A stretch of DNA of 64,000 nt from positions 124,001 through 188,000 of the forward strand of contig NZ_MTSE01000004.1 of NCBI RefSeq assembly GCF_002154225.1, given 5' to 3'. The notes beneath the pieces were generated by a model, which ran no database searches, was not told the origin of the DNA, and worked only from the letters and a program-made list of their open reading frames with translations. Source of the DNA: Hymenobacter crusticola (lineage in GTDB: Bacteria > Bacteroidota > Bacteroidia > Cytophagales > Hymenobacteraceae). Numbering within the stretch: position 1 is the stretch's first letter; every line of letters begins with the position of its first letter. Positions 49,534-57,514 of this stretch are shown piece by piece. Position numbers and translations under genes: made by a program.

Positions 49534-50382
49534 TTACGCCTGCACAAACCCCGTCGCTGTAGCGGCTCCCTGCCACTGCTGCATGTCGTGGTGTACCGTC
49601 TCAATTTTGCGTTCAGCCATTTGGTAGGCGTCTTCTCCTAGAAGCAGATGCACGGGTGGATTTTCACTCTCGCTCACCTGAATCAGAAGTTCAGCGGCTT
49701 TTTGGGGGTCGCCGGGCTGGTTGCCGTTGATTTGTTGCTCGTGTGCCGTTTGCGAGTCGCGCACAGATTGGTAGGCGTCGATAGGCGCTTGGGGCTTGCC
49801 CATGGAGCCAGCTGACAGAAAATCTGTGCGGAAGTAGCCGGGGTATACCACTGTGGCATGGACTCCAAACGGCTTCACTTCAGCGGCGTACGATTCGGTG
49901 AGGCCCGCCACGGCAAACTTGGTCGCGCAGTAAATACCCCAGCCGGGAAAATCGCCCATGAACCCACCAATGGAGGAGATGTTGAACACGTGCCCCGCGC
50001 CTTGCTGACGCAGGTGCGGTGTAGCATAGCGAATCACGTTCAGCATGCCGAACACGTTCACTTCAAAGTTGTTGCGCGCTTCCTGGTCAGAGAGTTCTTC
50101 TAGCGCACCAACTTGGCCGTAGCCAGCATTATTGACCACTACATCCAAGCCCCCTAGGGTGCTAATGGTAGTTTCTAGGGCTTGCCGCACGCTGTCCTCG
50201 CTGCTGAGGTCCATTTGCAGGGGCAAGAACTGATCGGTATTAAGCGGCACGGCGCGCTTCAGTTCCTCCACATTGCGAGAGGTGGCCGCTACTGCGTAAC
50301 CGGCGGTTAGGAGTTGTTGAACGAGTGTCAGACCTAGGCCTTTCGAGGCGCCGGTCACGAACCATATTTTCTTGGTAGTCAT
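49534..50382 (-). CDS. SDR-family oxidoreductase
   Basis: 282 residues, classical SDR of the long-tail type. TGASKGLG (10-17), Arg36 in ATSRN suggesting NADP, NNAGYGQVG (84-92), Ser137, Tyr151 and Lys155 (YCATK). About 60% identical by eye to the next SDR gene at 50644-51483 across the whole length, so the pair is a tandem duplication. The substrate is unknown. It is the last gene of a minus-strand run behind the AraC regulator at 51565, which may control both. Confidence 0.9.
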   Translation of the reverse strand: MTTKKIWFVTGASKGLGLTLVQQLLTAGYAVAATSRNVEELKRAVPLNTDQFLPLQMDLSSEDSVRQALETTISTLGGLDVVVNNAGYGQVGALEELSDQEARNNFEVNVFGMLNVIRYATPHLRQQGAGHVFNISSIGGFMGDFPGWGIYCATKFAVAGLTESYAAEVKPFGVHATVVYPGYFRTDFLSAGSMGKPQAPIDAYQSVRDSQTAHEQQINGNQPGDPQKAAELLIQVSESENPPVHLLLGEDAYQMAERKIETVHHDMQQWQGAATATGFVQA

Positions 50383-50643
50383 CGTGGTAAGTAAGAGAGT
50401 CGCTTAGCGCTAGTTGGGCAAATAAATAGAGCATAGTATGGAAGGAAGAAGGTTAACAGATCGGGACGCAAGCAGACATTCCTGCTGAGCTTGCTATTCG
50501 TTCAACGACTGCCGAAACACAATATTTTATGCCTCGCTATTGCAATAGACGAATAACATCGGCTTTTGCTTGATGCCGCCACATGATTTTTTTGTTACCT
50601 GTGCCGATACCCTCGACCTCCAACTCCGATGCTCTCTTGACCT

Positions 50644-51483
50644 TTAGGCGTCGAAGCTGGTGGAAATGGTGAGGGGTTGCCAGGTTTGGAATTCTTGTTG
50701 TAGGGTGTCGAGTTTGCGCAAGGCGCGTTGGTAGGCGTCTTGACCGAGGAGTAAGTTGAGGGGCGGGTTTTCTTCGGCCGCCAGTTGTATAATGGCCCCG
50801 GCCGCTTTTTCCGGGTCGCCCGCTTGGTTACCGTTCAGTTGGAGGTATTTCTCGTGCGAAGCGCGCACGGCTTGGTACGTCTCGATGGGCTGCTGCGGCA
50901 AGCGTAGCGACTCGGCGGTGAGGAAGTTGGTGCGGAAGGCGCCCGGCTCCACAACAGTAACCTTGATGCCGAAGCTTTCCACGTCTTGGGCTAGTACTTC
51001 CGTAAAGCCGACCATGGCAGCCTTGGTGGCGGCGTAAATAGCCCACCCTGTTGCGCTTGAAATACCCGCAATCGAGGAAATGTTGATGATGTGCCCGGCG
51101 CCGGCTGCGCGCAGGTGCGGCATGACTTTCCGAATGACGTTCAACGCCCCGAACACATTCACGTCGAAGGCCTGGCGGGTTTCGGCGTCGGTTAGCTCCT
51201 CAATGCTGCCGCCGATGCCGTATCCGGCGTTGTTTACGACCACATCCAAGCGGCCGAAGGCGTTGATAGTCTGTTCGATGCTTTGCTGCACGCTGACTTC
51301 GTTACCTAGGTCAACTTGTAGTGGTAAGAAGGCGGGAGAGTTATTAGCAACAGCTTGCACGAGGCTAGCTAGGTTGCGGGAAGTGGCAGCTACTTGGTGG
51401 CCTTCGTGCAAAAGCCGTTTGACTAAGCTAAGACCTAGGCCTTGGGAAGCGCCCGTGATAAACCAGGTTTTGGGGTTGTTCAT
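50644..51483 (-). CDS. SDR-family oxidoreductase (paralogue)
   Basis: 279 residues from ATG 51483. TGASQGLG (10-17), ATSRN with Arg36, NNAGYGIGG (84-92), Ser137, Tyr150 and Lys154 (YAATK). It pairs with 49534-50382: GFVT/WFITGAS.GLGL, LDVVVNNAGYG and VFG.LNVIR occur at the same positions. The gap between the two genes is 261 bp and holds no gene. The AraC-type regulator lies 81 bp upstream on the same strand. Function unknown beyond NAD(P)-dependent carbonyl/alcohol chemistry. Confidence 0.9.
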   Translation of the reverse strand: MNNPKTWFITGASQGLGLSLVKRLLHEGHQVAATSRNLASLVQAVANNSPAFLPLQVDLGNEVSVQQSIEQTINAFGRLDVVVNNAGYGIGGSIEELTDAETRQAFDVNVFGALNVIRKVMPHLRAAGAGHIINISSIAGISSATGWAIYAATKAAMVGFTEVLAQDVESFGIKVTVVEPGAFRTNFLTAESLRLPQQPIETYQAVRASHEKYLQLNGNQAGDPEKAAGAIIQLAAEENPPLNLLLGQDAYQRALRKLDTLQQEFQTWQPLTISTSFDA

Positions 51484-51564
51484 CGTTGCTCTGTTTGTAC
51501 AGTGCAAAACTAGAGCCCATGGGAGCCTAGGTGCTTACCCGGTTCAAACAGATACTTGCAAAAA

Positions 51565-52467
51565 TCAAACAGTGCGTACGGCGGAGGGGGTAGCGCCTGC
51601 TCGTTTCTTGAAGAAGTTGCTGAAATGGGCCGGTTCCTCAAAGCCCAGGGAGTAGCTGATTTCCGACACGTTCCAGGCGGTGTGTTTCAGCAGGGCATGC
51701 GCTTCTTGCACCAAGCGCTCCGCAATAAGTTGGGAGGTGGTTTTACCGGTCACTTCCTTTAGGGCCCGATTCAGGTGGTTGACGTGCACGGCGAGTTGGA
51801 CGGCAAAGGCGTTGGCGTTGCGTAGCTTCACCTGCTGCCCCGGCAGCTCAATGGGAAATTGCCGCTCCAGCAGCTCCGTAAACAGCGAAGCAATGCGCGT
51901 AGCGGCGTTGCTGTCGTGGTAGAGCGTGGAGGCAGGTTGCAGCTTCATGGCCCCGTGCACGAGCTCAAACACGTAGGCGCGCAGCAAGTCGTACTTGAAA
52001 GAGTAATCCGAATCAATCTCGGCAAAGATCTTCTCGAACAGTTGCTTGGTGGTAGCTAGCTGCTCGTTATTCAGGAAGTAAACAGGCTGACCGCCAGGCT
52101 TGAAGACCGGTAGCTCCTGCGCCAATACCGTCATGTGGCGTTGCAGGAAAGCTTCGGTGAAGATGCAGAAATAGCCGGTTTGGTTGTCGTCGAGCGGCTC
52201 CCAATGGTAGGGCACCAAGGGGTTGGCAAACAGCAGCGCATTGCCGTTTATCTCCACGGTTTTGTCAGCGTAGTGGTACCGGTTGTGCCCCGTGACGAGC
52301 GTTATCTTGTAGAAGTCTTTGCGGCTGTAAGGCAGCGCGCACGCATTCGGCCCCACATAGTCATCTAGCCGAAACACATTGAAGTGGCCGATGTCCTGCT
52401 GAAGGTTTTCGGGCATCCAGTGAATCTTGTGCTTGTAGAAGTCTTCGAGGGTCTGGGTCTTCGGCAT
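51565..52467 (-). CDS. AraC-family transcriptional regulator
   Basis: 300 residues. An N-terminal cupin-like sensor domain (about 20-150; TGHNRYHYADKTVEINGNAL, LVPYHWEPL) and a C-terminal AraC domain (about 205-298) with two helix-turn-helix motifs: FAVQLAVHVNHLNRALKEVTG and VSEISYSLGFEEPAHFSNFFKKRAG. The second is the conserved signature. It is upstream of two SDR genes on the same strand and probably regulates them or itself. The divergent neighbour is a second, shorter AraC-type gene at 52570. Confidence 0.93.
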   Translation of the reverse strand: MPKTQTLEDFYKHKIHWMPENLQQDIGHFNVFRLDDYVGPNACALPYSRKDFYKITLVTGHNRYHYADKTVEINGNALLFANPLVPYHWEPLDDNQTGYFCIFTEAFLQRHMTVLAQELPVFKPGGQPVYFLNNEQLATTKQLFEKIFAEIDSDYSFKYDLLRAYVFELVHGAMKLQPASTLYHDSNAATRIASLFTELLERQFPIELPGQQVKLRNANAFAVQLAVHVNHLNRALKEVTGKTTSQLIAERLVQEAHALLKHTAWNVSEISYSLGFEEPAHFSNFFKKRAGATPSAVRTV

Positions 52468-52569
52468 AAGTCGAAGTTACGTAAATCAAACGATACTGAA
52501 ATAATAGTACCTTAGCTGTTGTACTAATTAGTCTGAAGCATTCCGTCTTGCTTATTGCTGATCCTACTT

Positions 52570-52995
52570 ATGCCCGCAACCCTCATCCCCAAGAAAATCC
52601 TAGCTCGCCAGCACGAGATAACCGCTGATTTTACCCGTCTCGTGCATGCGCACGTGGATGATTTAGTGGCTGGCCGCGCCACGGAAGCCTTAGAAATCCG
52701 TGACTTTGCCAGCCAACTCTGCATCCATCCTACGCACTTGAGCAACACGCTGAAGCTCACCACGGGCGAAGCGGCCTGCGCCATCTACGAGCGTAAGCTG
52801 GTGGCCGTTTCCAAGGAATTGCTGCTCGACCCGCGCCTGACAATAGCCGAGGTAGCGGCACGGCTCACCTACGATCCGTCTAACTTCACCAAGTTCTTTA
52901 AGCATTTCGTGGGCAGCACGCCCAAGCAGTTTCGGGAAGAGACGTGGGCCGAGCAGCGGGCGGCCGCAGCAGAACTACTCACCATTAATTCTTAA
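52570..52995 (+). CDS. Short AraC-type helix-turn-helix protein
   Basis: 141 residues from ATG 52570. It consists of little more than the AraC DNA-binding domain: RDFASQLCIHPTHLSNTLKL (first helix-turn-helix) and IAEVAARLTYDPSNFTKFFKHFVGSTPKQF (second, quoted as two parts TIAEVAARL and FTKFFKHFVG). There is no sensor domain. It lies 66 bp upstream of an SDR gene on the same strand and divergent from the larger AraC gene, which mirrors the arrangement regulator plus SDR on the other side. Confidence 0.85.
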   Translation: MPATLIPKKILARQHEITADFTRLVHAHVDDLVAGRATEALEIRDFASQLCIHPTHLSNTLKLTTGEAACAIYERKLVAVSKELLLDPRLTIAEVAARLTYDPSNFTKFFKHFVGSTPKQFREETWAEQRAAAAELLTINS

Positions 52996-53061
52996 CTACT
53001 CACCAGAACCTAGGCTAGCGTATACGCCATCTTTGCAGTGTTAATCTTAACAAGCAAAACG

Positions 53062-53823
53062 ATGAGCACAAATAAAATAGCCTTGGTAACTGGCGGTAGC
53101 CGTGGCCTTGGCAAAAACATGGCCTTGAACCTAGCGCAAAAAGGCATCAGCGTTATTCTGACCTACCACACGCAGCAAGGGGAGGCCGAAGGCGTCGTGG
53201 CCGAAATCAAGAACCTAGGTCAGCAAGCCGTAGCCCTGCAACTCGACGCTTCCGACATCAAAACGTTCGATGGGTTCTTTGAGCAGGTACAAACTGCCTT
53301 GCGCGATACTTTCAGCGCCGATAAATTCGACTTCCTCATCAATAACGCCGGCACTGGCCTGTACGCGGCCTTTGCCGATACCACTGAGGAACAGTTTGAC
53401 CAGGCGCTGAACATCCATTTCAAAGGACCCTTCTTCCTGACCCAGAAAGCCTTGCCCCTGCTCAACGACGGCGGTGGCATCATCAACATCTCGTCGGGCC
53501 TGACGCGCATTGTCTATCCTGGCTCCTCCACCTACGCTAGCATAAAAACCGCCATGGAAACCCTGACGAAGTACCAGGCCAAGGAGCTAGCTAGCCGTCG
53601 CATTCGGGTAAATATTGTAGCGCCCGGTGCCATCGAAACCGACTTCGGTGGTGGCCGCACGCGCGACAACAAGGAAATTAACAGTCATATTGCCTCCCTC
53701 ACGGCCATGGGACGCGTGGGTTTGCCCGATGATATTGGGCCGGTCGTCGCCTTCCTCTGCACCGATGAAGCCCGCTGGATTGACGCGCAGCGCCTCGAAG
53801 CCTCGGGTGGGCAGGCCATCTAA
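53062..53823 (+). CDS. SDR-family oxidoreductase
   Basis: 253 residues from ATG 53062. TGGSRGLG (10-17), NNAGTGL (94-100), Tyr158 and Lys162 (YASIK), Ser144/145 in NISSGL. It belongs to the FabG-like branch and is not a close relative of the two minus-strand SDRs. The AraC-type gene 66 bp upstream probably controls it. The sequence CCATCTTTGC just before the gene resembles a -7 box but is not exact. A strong terminator follows. Substrate unknown. Confidence 0.9.
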   Translation: MSTNKIALVTGGSRGLGKNMALNLAQKGISVILTYHTQQGEAEGVVAEIKNLGQQAVALQLDASDIKTFDGFFEQVQTALRDTFSADKFDFLINNAGTGLYAAFADTTEEQFDQALNIHFKGPFFLTQKALPLLNDGGGIINISSGLTRIVYPGSSTYASIKTAMETLTKYQAKELASRRIRVNIVAPGAIETDFGGGRTRDNKEINSHIASLTAMGRVGLPDDIGPVVAFLCTDEARWIDAQRLEASGGQAI

Positions 53824-53835
53824 ACAGTAAAACCC

Positions 53836-53879
53836 AAAAGCACGGGGCCGACGTTAATGCGTCGGCCCCGTGCTTTTTT
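53836..53879. terminator. Bidirectional terminator, 18-bp stem
   Basis: Perfect arms (AAAAGCACGGGGCCGACG, 53836-53853; 53860-53877), loop TTAATG, T-run. It lies between the convergent SDR gene (stop 53823) and kinase gene (stop 53890). Confidence 0.92.
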
Positions 53880-53889
53880 CAGGAAAGCC

Positions 53890-55752
53890 TTATGCTACTT
53901 CTTCCAATGCGTGCTGTGGAATATGGAGTCGGTACAAGGTGCCGGAAGCATTGCACAGCTCCAAATGGCCGCCTACTTGTTCGCTAAGGGAGCTAATCAG
54001 ACGCTTGCCGAACGAACCACTCGATTGCTGCCACTGGTATTGGCTTAGGCCCGGCCCATTATCCTGCACTTCTAGCAGCAGCCCACCGTCTTGCGCCTCC
54101 GCATCATGACCTAGGTAGATGTGCAAGGCGGGGTAAGCTACTGCCTGATAAGCATGTTTAAAGGCATTCGTCAGTAATTCATTCAAAATCAACCCCAACG
54201 GAAGGGCTAGGTCTACGTCCAACATGGGCTGCTCGACTCGAACTGTCAAATCGAATCCATCTTTCTCGTAGCCATAAGCGGTCAGTAGGCTCTCTGCCAA
54301 GTCGGTGATGTAGCGGCGCATGTCCACGGTCGTCACGTTATCAGTCTGGTAAAGACGCTGATGAATCAACGACATTGCCTCCACGCGCTGCTGCCCTTCG
54401 CGGACGGCCTTGGTGGCTGTTTCATCGGTCAACCTATTGGATTGCAACCGCAACAAGCTCGACACGATGGCTAGGTTATTCTTGACCCGGTGATGAAGTT
54501 CTTTCATGAGGGTCTTTTGCCGGACAGCCTGCTCGCGCATGTGGAGGTTGTTTTCCAGAACGGTCTTGTTGGTGGCTTTCAGCTGCGCATTGGTGCGCTG
54601 AATGGTGCGGTACTGCCAAAGCGTGAGGCCGAGCAGTAGGCTCACCCCAACGCCCCCAAGGGTAACCAGCAGAAGCTCCTGGGCTTTCTGCGCGTTGGCG
54701 CCATGCAACCGAGTAATTTCAGCCTCTTTCTTCTCGGCCGCGTATGCGGCCTCTAGCTTGGCTACCACTTGGGTCTTTTCGAGGCTTACCAAGGAATCTT
54801 CGCGTGTTTTCCACTCGGCTAGGTAGTCAAGCGCTTGCTTGAAGTTGCCGGCTTCTTTGTGCGCCACATAGGCTACTTCCAGGGAGTTGAAAAGCCGATG
54901 CGGATCGTGCAGCGTGCGCGCTAAGGCTAGCGACTGATTGGCGGCAGCTAGGGCTTGTTGGCGTTTGCCCTGCTTCAGGTAAGTGCAGCTCAAGTTGCGG
55001 TAAGCATGCTCAAGGCCGGTTGCATTGTGCTCCTGCTTGTACAACGCAACGGCTTGGTTGAGGTACCTTACTGCCTTCGGCAACTGCTGCCCGGCATCCA
55101 TAAATAGCTGCGCGTAGTCGGCGTAGCAAATAGCTAGGGTGGTGGCAGAGAGGCCGTATTGGCGTTCGAGGGCCATGACGCGCAAGTAGCAAGCCGCCGC
55201 CGAATCAGGCTGTTGCAAATCGCGGTAGATGATGCCGGCGTTGATATAGGCTTTGCCTAGTTCCTTTAAGTAGGGTCCTTTGCGAGCGTGCAGCAGCGCT
55301 AGGTGGGCAAACCCGAGCGCCTTGCGCGAAAGAAGCGCTACGTGTTGCGCATCGGCAATCCGCTTGTAGGTGAGGGCCATGGTGTTGTAGGCAATCGACT
55401 GCCCCATGCTGCTATGCTGAGTCTCGAATAACGTCAGGGCTTTCTGGCTGCACGACAAGCTACCCGAAAAATCAGCTTTGTTGCGCAAGGCACACGCCCG
55501 TAGGTTGTAACCGAGGGCCTCGCCGTAGGCGTAGTGGATCTGGCGAGATACCCGAATGATTTCCCGGCTGCGTACCTCCGCCGAATCGTTGTTGCTGGAT
55601 AATAGGCCTTGCGTGGTTTTGCACCACTGCTGTACTTGGCTGGTGTCGGGTGGGCTGGCGCCAATGGCATTTGGGGTAGCACCTAGGTTCTGCGGGTCGG
55701 CGTAAGCAAAAAGCAGAACAAGAAAGCGAAGAGCGCGAAGGAGATGGCGCAT
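53890..55752 (-). CDS. TPR-containing membrane histidine kinase, HisKA_2 type
   Basis: 620 residues. Signal peptide or anchor at the start (LLRALRFLVLLFAYA), a periplasmic TPR array (about 75-320, six or seven repeats), a coiled coil (325-358), one transmembrane helix (about 360-380), then the HisKA_2 domain with LMKELHHRVKNNLAIVSSLL (His420/His421) and a HATPase_c domain with LILNELLTNAFKHAY and DNGPGLS. The TPR array probably senses a protein or peptide in the periplasm. The LytTR regulator gene lies 99 bp upstream on the same strand. The pair is divergent from the surface-fibre locus, which it may control (inference from position). Confidence 0.93.
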   Translation of the reverse strand: MRHLLRALRFLVLLFAYADPQNLGATPNAIGASPPDTSQVQQWCKTTQGLLSSNNDSAEVRSREIIRVSRQIHYAYGEALGYNLRACALRNKADFSGSLSCSQKALTLFETQHSSMGQSIAYNTMALTYKRIADAQHVALLSRKALGFAHLALLHARKGPYLKELGKAYINAGIIYRDLQQPDSAAACYLRVMALERQYGLSATTLAICYADYAQLFMDAGQQLPKAVRYLNQAVALYKQEHNATGLEHAYRNLSCTYLKQGKRQQALAAANQSLALARTLHDPHRLFNSLEVAYVAHKEAGNFKQALDYLAEWKTREDSLVSLEKTQVVAKLEAAYAAEKKEAEITRLHGANAQKAQELLLVTLGGVGVSLLLGLTLWQYRTIQRTNAQLKATNKTVLENNLHMREQAVRQKTLMKELHHRVKNNLAIVSSLLRLQSNRLTDETATKAVREGQQRVEAMSLIHQRLYQTDNVTTVDMRRYITDLAESLLTAYGYEKDGFDLTVRVEQPMLDVDLALPLGLILNELLTNAFKHAYQAVAYPALHIYLGHDAEAQDGGLLLEVQDNGPGLSQYQWQQSSGSFGKRLISSLSEQVGGHLELCNASGTLYRLHIPQHALEEVA

Positions 55753-55851
55753 AAAAAGCCGGGCCGTATGCTGAACTTTTGAGAGTAGAGTAGGGGCAAT
55801 AAGTTGTTCTGTTCGTTGGGGCAGAAAATGGAGAAGAAAGCCGGCAGCGTA

Positions 55852-56646
55852 TCAGTGGAACTGAAAGTGCCGCAGAAAGGCGTCTTTGTATTGACGGCCG
55901 AGCGGAACTGCTTGTCCGGCTAGGGTCGTCTCGTTTTCGTTGAACGACTGGATATGCTGAATGTTAACAGCATACGAGCGGTGGGTTCGTACTAGCTGCG
56001 TGTAATTCAACCGTTCGAGCACCGTGCTCAGCGTCAGCCGAAGGGCATACTTGCGGGCCGGCGTCACGAGCGTTGTGTAGGTGTTATTGGCCTCCAGCAA
56101 TAAAATATCCTTGACCGGGATGCGTACAAACTGATAGTTGTCTTTGATAAAGACGTACTCACCTAGCTGCAAAATCGTCTCACGGGAAAGCGCATCTTTG
56201 CTGATGCTCGGCGGCTCTGGGGCAGAGCTAGGTCCGGCTGGAGCTACCGCCTCCGGTGTAGCCTGACGGACGAAGGCCCGTAAGGCCACTTCGATGGCCG
56301 CCCGCAGGCCAGCCGTGGTGGCAGGTTTGGTGAGGTAGGCGGCGGGAGCCGTGCCCAAGGCCCGATCGAGCGTTTCTTTATCTGCCAGCGCCGTCAGGTA
56401 AATAACCGGAACCAAGCGAAGCGCGAGTAGTCGGGCCGCCGTTTCAATTCCATCCCATTCTCCCTTGATGTTGACATCGCACAAGAGCAGATCGACCTGG
56501 TTTTTCTGGAATAGCTCCAGTGCCCGGCGCCCGTTGCTGGCCGTGCCAACCACCACATAGCCCTCCGCTTCCAAGGTGTCGCACAAATCCATGGCTAGCA
56601 CGGCTTCGTCTTCCACAATCAGGATATGAACCCGATGGTCAACCAT
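55852..56646 (-). CDS. LytTR-family response regulator
   Basis: 264 residues. Receiver domain (about 6-122) with EDE at 12-14, Asp57 in LLLCDVNIKGEWDG, and Lys in AYLTKPAT; a Pro/Ala linker (130-150); LytTR domain (about 165-262) with FIKDNYQFVRIPVKDILLLE and LVRTHRSYAVNIQHI. It should be the partner of the TPR kinase encoded downstream. The 333-bp gap upstream separates it from the fibre locus on the other strand, so a shared control region is likely. Confidence 0.94.
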   Translation of the reverse strand: MVDHRVHILIVEDEAVLAMDLCDTLEAEGYVVVGTASNGRRALELFQKNQVDLLLCDVNIKGEWDGIETAARLLALRLVPVIYLTALADKETLDRALGTAPAAYLTKPATTAGLRAAIEVALRAFVRQATPEAVAPAGPSSAPEPPSISKDALSRETILQLGEYVFIKDNYQFVRIPVKDILLLEANNTYTTLVTPARKYALRLTLSTVLERLNYTQLVRTHRSYAVNIQHIQSFNENETTLAGQAVPLGRQYKDAFLRHFQFH

Positions 56647-56979
56647 ACGATTTATAAGTAGATAGCTGCTTCAACATCCTAAAGTATACCATTTGAGGCA
56701 CAACTACCAGCACGCAAGGTCAACTTTAGTTTGCGTGAAATTTCTCAAGGTTATTAGCGGCCACATACCAAATACGGGCGTCTACTTACCAAAAATAGTT
56801 CTTGAAGAACTTTGATTGGTGCTATTCGAGGCAGTGCCGCACTTTTACTCAGTAGCCCCGTGGCTACGGTACACACCCACTTGCCCGGCTTGGCTTTGCC
56901 AGCGAAGCCAAGCTCGGCAGGGTGATGCAAAAGCTACTCTAATCGGAGTGGTAGAAGGGCCTTTTCCTCACTAGCTATT
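56647..56979. other. Divergent control region of regulator and fibre locus
   Basis: 333 bp without a gene. A hairpin at 56888-56913 (9-bp perfect arms, GCTTGGCTT) lies 67 bp before the start of the T9SS gene. LytTR proteins bind pairs of short direct repeats; I could not see a convincing pair by eye. No exact TAnnTTTG promoter box is evident. Confidence 0.35.
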
Positions 56980-57483
56980 ATGAAGCACACGCTACTCGTA
57001 CTTATGGGCCTAGTTGGTTCTCACGCTGCCGTCAGCCAAACCAGCCAGCCACTTGTCGTGCTGGGGGCGGCCGGCCAGCCTTTCCAAGCGCTTGGCGGGG
57101 CTAGCCTCGACTGGACGCTGGGCGAAGTTGCCATTGCTGCCTATGAGAACCCGAAAGAAGGCCAGGTGCTGCTGGAGGGCTTTCATCGCAGCGACCTGAA
57201 CCCCCTGCTGAGCCCCAAAATGGGCCCCGCGCTGACCAAAACCGAAGCATTTCCTAACCCGTTTCGCTCTACCCTCACCCTAAATCTGCCCGTGAGTCCG
57301 GCGGCCACACTCGTCCAGCTTTTTGATGTGCAAGGTCGCTTGGTGCGCAGTTTCACGCTGGCGCCTGGCACGGCCTCCACCAACCTAGATCTTGCTGATT
57401 TGCCGCTGGCGAATTACGTACTGAGCCTCCGCAACACCGTCACGCAGGAGCGCTGGACCCAGCTAGTCCAAAAAAATAAATAG
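56980..57483 (+). CDS. Small secreted protein with T9SS sorting domain
   Basis: 167 residues. Signal peptide (MKHTLLVLMGLVGSHAAVSQ), a short module of about 50 residues with ASLDWTLGEVAIAAYENPKE and LLEGFH, and a type IX secretion C-terminal domain (about 85-167: AFPNPFRSTLTLNLPV, LFDVQGRLVRSF, LDLADLPLANYVLSL, WTQLVQKNK). It should be exported by Sec and then by T9SS and attached to the cell surface. The WTLGE..GFH module occurs in many Bacteroidota, often just before fibre-like genes; function is unknown. The fibre gene starts 32 bp downstream, so the two are one operon. Confidence 0.88.
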   Translation: MKHTLLVLMGLVGSHAAVSQTSQPLVVLGAAGQPFQALGGASLDWTLGEVAIAAYENPKEGQVLLEGFHRSDLNPLLSPKMGPALTKTEAFPNPFRSTLTLNLPVSPAATLVQLFDVQGRLVRSFTLAPGTASTNLDLADLPLANYVLSLRNTVTQERWTQLVQKNK

Positions 57484-57514
57484 CCCTTCGTCCCATCTTC
57501 TTTCTGTCCTTACT

